Positions 5,536 to 6,329 of a stretch of DNA of 6,329 nt are shown one piece after another. Every line of letters starts with the position of its first letter. Position 1 is the first letter of the stretch. Under the pieces are notes generated by a model. That model was not told the origin of the DNA and searched no databases. It saw only the letters and a program-made list of their open reading frames with translations. Source of the DNA: Actinomycetes bacterium (lineage in GTDB: Bacteria; Actinomycetota; Actinomycetes; Actinomycetales; Cellulomonadaceae); NCBI GenBank assembly GCA_023412515.1, contig JAEYNO010000107.1, positions 1 to 6,329 on the forward strand, in the 5' to 3' direction. The position numbers were made by a program, and so were the translations under genes.

Positions 5536-5541
5536 CGGGGC

Positions 5542-6329
5542 ATGGTGAGCGCGATGGGTGCAGGCACGGGAACAGGCACGGGCGCAGGCGGGCCGCGAGC
5601 CGACGGGCGACGGGTCGACGAGCTGCGGCCCGTGACGATCACGCGGCGGTTCCTCGACGCGGGCGAGGGCTCCGTCCTCGTGGAGTTCGGCGGCACCAAG
5701 GTGCTGTGCGTCGCGTCGTTCACCGAGGGCGTGCCGCGCTGGCGCAAGGGCTCGGGCGAGGGCTGGGTGACCGCCGAGTACGCGATGCTGCCGCGGGCGA
5801 CCAACAGCCGCTCGGACCGCGAGTCCGTGCGCGGGAAGGTCGGCGGGCGCACGCACGAGATCTCGCGTCTCGTCGGCCGCTCGCTGCGCGCCGTCGTCGA
5901 CGTCGCCGCGCTCGGCGAGAACACGGTCGTGCTCGACTGCGACGTGCTGCAGGCCGACGGCGGCACGCGCACGGCCGCCATCACCGGCGCATACGTCGCG
6001 CTGGCCGACGCGGTCGCGTGGGCGACGTCGCAGCGCCTCGTCAAGCCCGGCCGCCAGGTGCTGCGCGACTCGGTCGCGGCGATCAGCGTCGGCGTCGTCG
6101 ACGGCGTGCCGGTGCTCGACCTGCCCTACGAGGAGGACGTGCGCGCGCAGACCGACATGAATGTCGTCACGACCGGCTCGGGGACGTTCGTCGAGGTGCA
6201 GGGCACCGCCGAGCACGCGCCGTTCGACCGCGCCGAGCTCGACGCGCTGCTCGACCTCGCGCTCGCGGGCACCGCGCAGCTCGCCGCGCTGCAGGCCGCC
6301 GTGCTCGGCGCGCCGGCCGGCGACGGCAG
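5542..6329 (+). CDS. rph: Ribonuclease PH (3' end outside window)
   Basis: Phosphorolytic 3'-to-5' exoribonuclease that trims tRNA 3' ends, releasing nucleoside diphosphates; family members form hexameric rings. The visible 262 codons contain the full set of family motifs: DGRRVDELRP (21-30), EYAMLPRATNSRSDRES (79-95), GRTHEISRLVGRSLR (102-116), DCDVLQADGGTRTAAITGA (132-150), LDLPYEEDVRAQTDMNVV (192-209) and FVEVQGTAEHAPF (216-228). Arg143 in GGTRTA is the phosphate-binding residue by family position, and Asp193 and Asp199 fit the catalytic pair. The protein is almost complete, since the usual length is about 240-260 residues. A Gly/Thr/Ala-rich N-terminal tail (6-17) precedes the conserved start. 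The ATG at 5542 is chosen for its TANNNT box; GTG 5545 or ATG 5554 remain possible. The next gene outside the window is expected to be rdgB, by synteny. Confidence 0.97.
   Translation, partial: MVSAMGAGTGTGTGAGGPRADGRRVDELRPVTITRRFLDAGEGSVLVEFGGTKVLCVASFTEGVPRWRKGSGEGWVTAEYAMLPRATNSRSDRESVRGKVGGRTHEISRLVGRSLRAVVDVAALGENTVVLDCDVLQADGGTRTAAITGAYVALADAVAWATSQRLVKPGRQVLRDSVAAISVGVVDGVPVLDLPYEEDVRAQTDMNVVTTGSGTFVEVQGTAEHAPFDRAELDALLDLALAGTAQLAALQAAVLGAPAGDG
5557..5592 (+). repeat. Hexanucleotide-like tandem repeat at the rph N-terminus
   Basis: Six imperfect 6-nt units of the form GGN(A/G)CN, such as GGCACG, GGAACA, GGCACG and GGCGCA, encode alternating Gly and Thr/Ala at the start of rph. In-frame repeat units of this sort can expand or contract without breaking the gene. 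The encoded tail precedes the conserved RNase PH fold and is probably disordered. Confidence 0.5.

Larger units (their letters stand above)
5119..5541. other. 423-bp intergenic region with repeats, no gene seen
   Basis: Between the DUF559 stop and the rph start I find no credible gene. Short open frames on both strands lack family motifs and run through the repeat elements. The contents in order are candidate terminator hairpins (5119-5174), 70-bp repeat copy 2 (5191-5260), an unexplained GC-rich spacer (5261-5355), the decayed copy 3 (5356-5425), about 100 bp with nothing recognised, and the rph -10 box (5530-5535). A 10-bp palindrome ACCGGCCGGT lies at 5276-5285. Confidence 0.7.

Noticed and set aside
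5119..5541. Short open frames in the intergenic region on both strands
   Set aside because: They read through the 70-bp repeats, giving recurring peptides such as RRTNECRARRT on the minus strand. They have no ribosome site and no recognisable domain.
2920..6044. Two minus-strand open frames of almost 700 codons
   Set aside because: Both are Arg/Pro/Ala/Ser-rich, lack motifs and lie opposite murI, the MBL gene, the DUF559 gene and rph, which have clear family signatures. They are GC-bias shadows.

Overview
The window is very GC-rich DNA with strong G/C bias at third codon positions, many GTG starts and few Shine-Dalgarno leaders. This points to an actinomycete, most likely a Cellulomonas-like member of the Micrococcales; the genus is inferred from codon style and gene order, not proven. 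The gene order matches a conserved actinobacterial neighbourhood, seen in Mycobacterium tuberculosis as pncB1 (Rv1330c), clpS, the Rv1332 family, murI (Rv1338), Rv1339 and rphA (Rv1340).

Layout. Bases 1-1318 (minus) hold nearly all of a nicotinate phosphoribosyltransferase gene, pncB, whose 3' end lies outside the window. A 72-bp divergent intergenic region follows, with back-to-back -10 boxes. On the plus strand lie clpS (1391-1684), a DUF2017 gene (1684-2346), murI (2357-3169) and an MBL-fold hydrolase gene related to the Rv1339 phosphodiesterase family (3166-3954). These four touch or overlap, or are 10 nt apart, and look like one transcription unit with an extra internal promoter before murI. 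From 3955 to 5541 the conserved block is interrupted by an accessory stretch: an orphan AbiEi-antitoxin-like/DUF559 (Vsr-like nuclease fold) gene at 4081-5118, with structured repeats on both sides. The rph gene (RNase PH) starts at 5542 and runs off the right end.

The most unusual feature is a 70-bp repeat element present three times (4005-4074, 5191-5260, 5356-5425). Each copy has two direct 16-bp units 20 bp apart, an 18-nt spacer and a third unit in inverted orientation, with exactly the same spacing in all three. The first two copies bracket the DUF559 gene; the third is decayed but keeps the geometry.

The core genes serve NAD salvage (pncB), N-end-rule adaptor proteolysis (clpS), peptidoglycan D-glutamate supply (murI), probable cyclic nucleotide or phosphodiester hydrolysis (MBL protein) and tRNA 3'-end trimming (rph). 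No shared pathway is evident, so this is conserved synteny rather than a functional cassette. Four of the genes (pncB, clpS, murI, rph) have a TANNNT box 6-7 nt before the start codon, the signature of leaderless actinobacterial transcripts.
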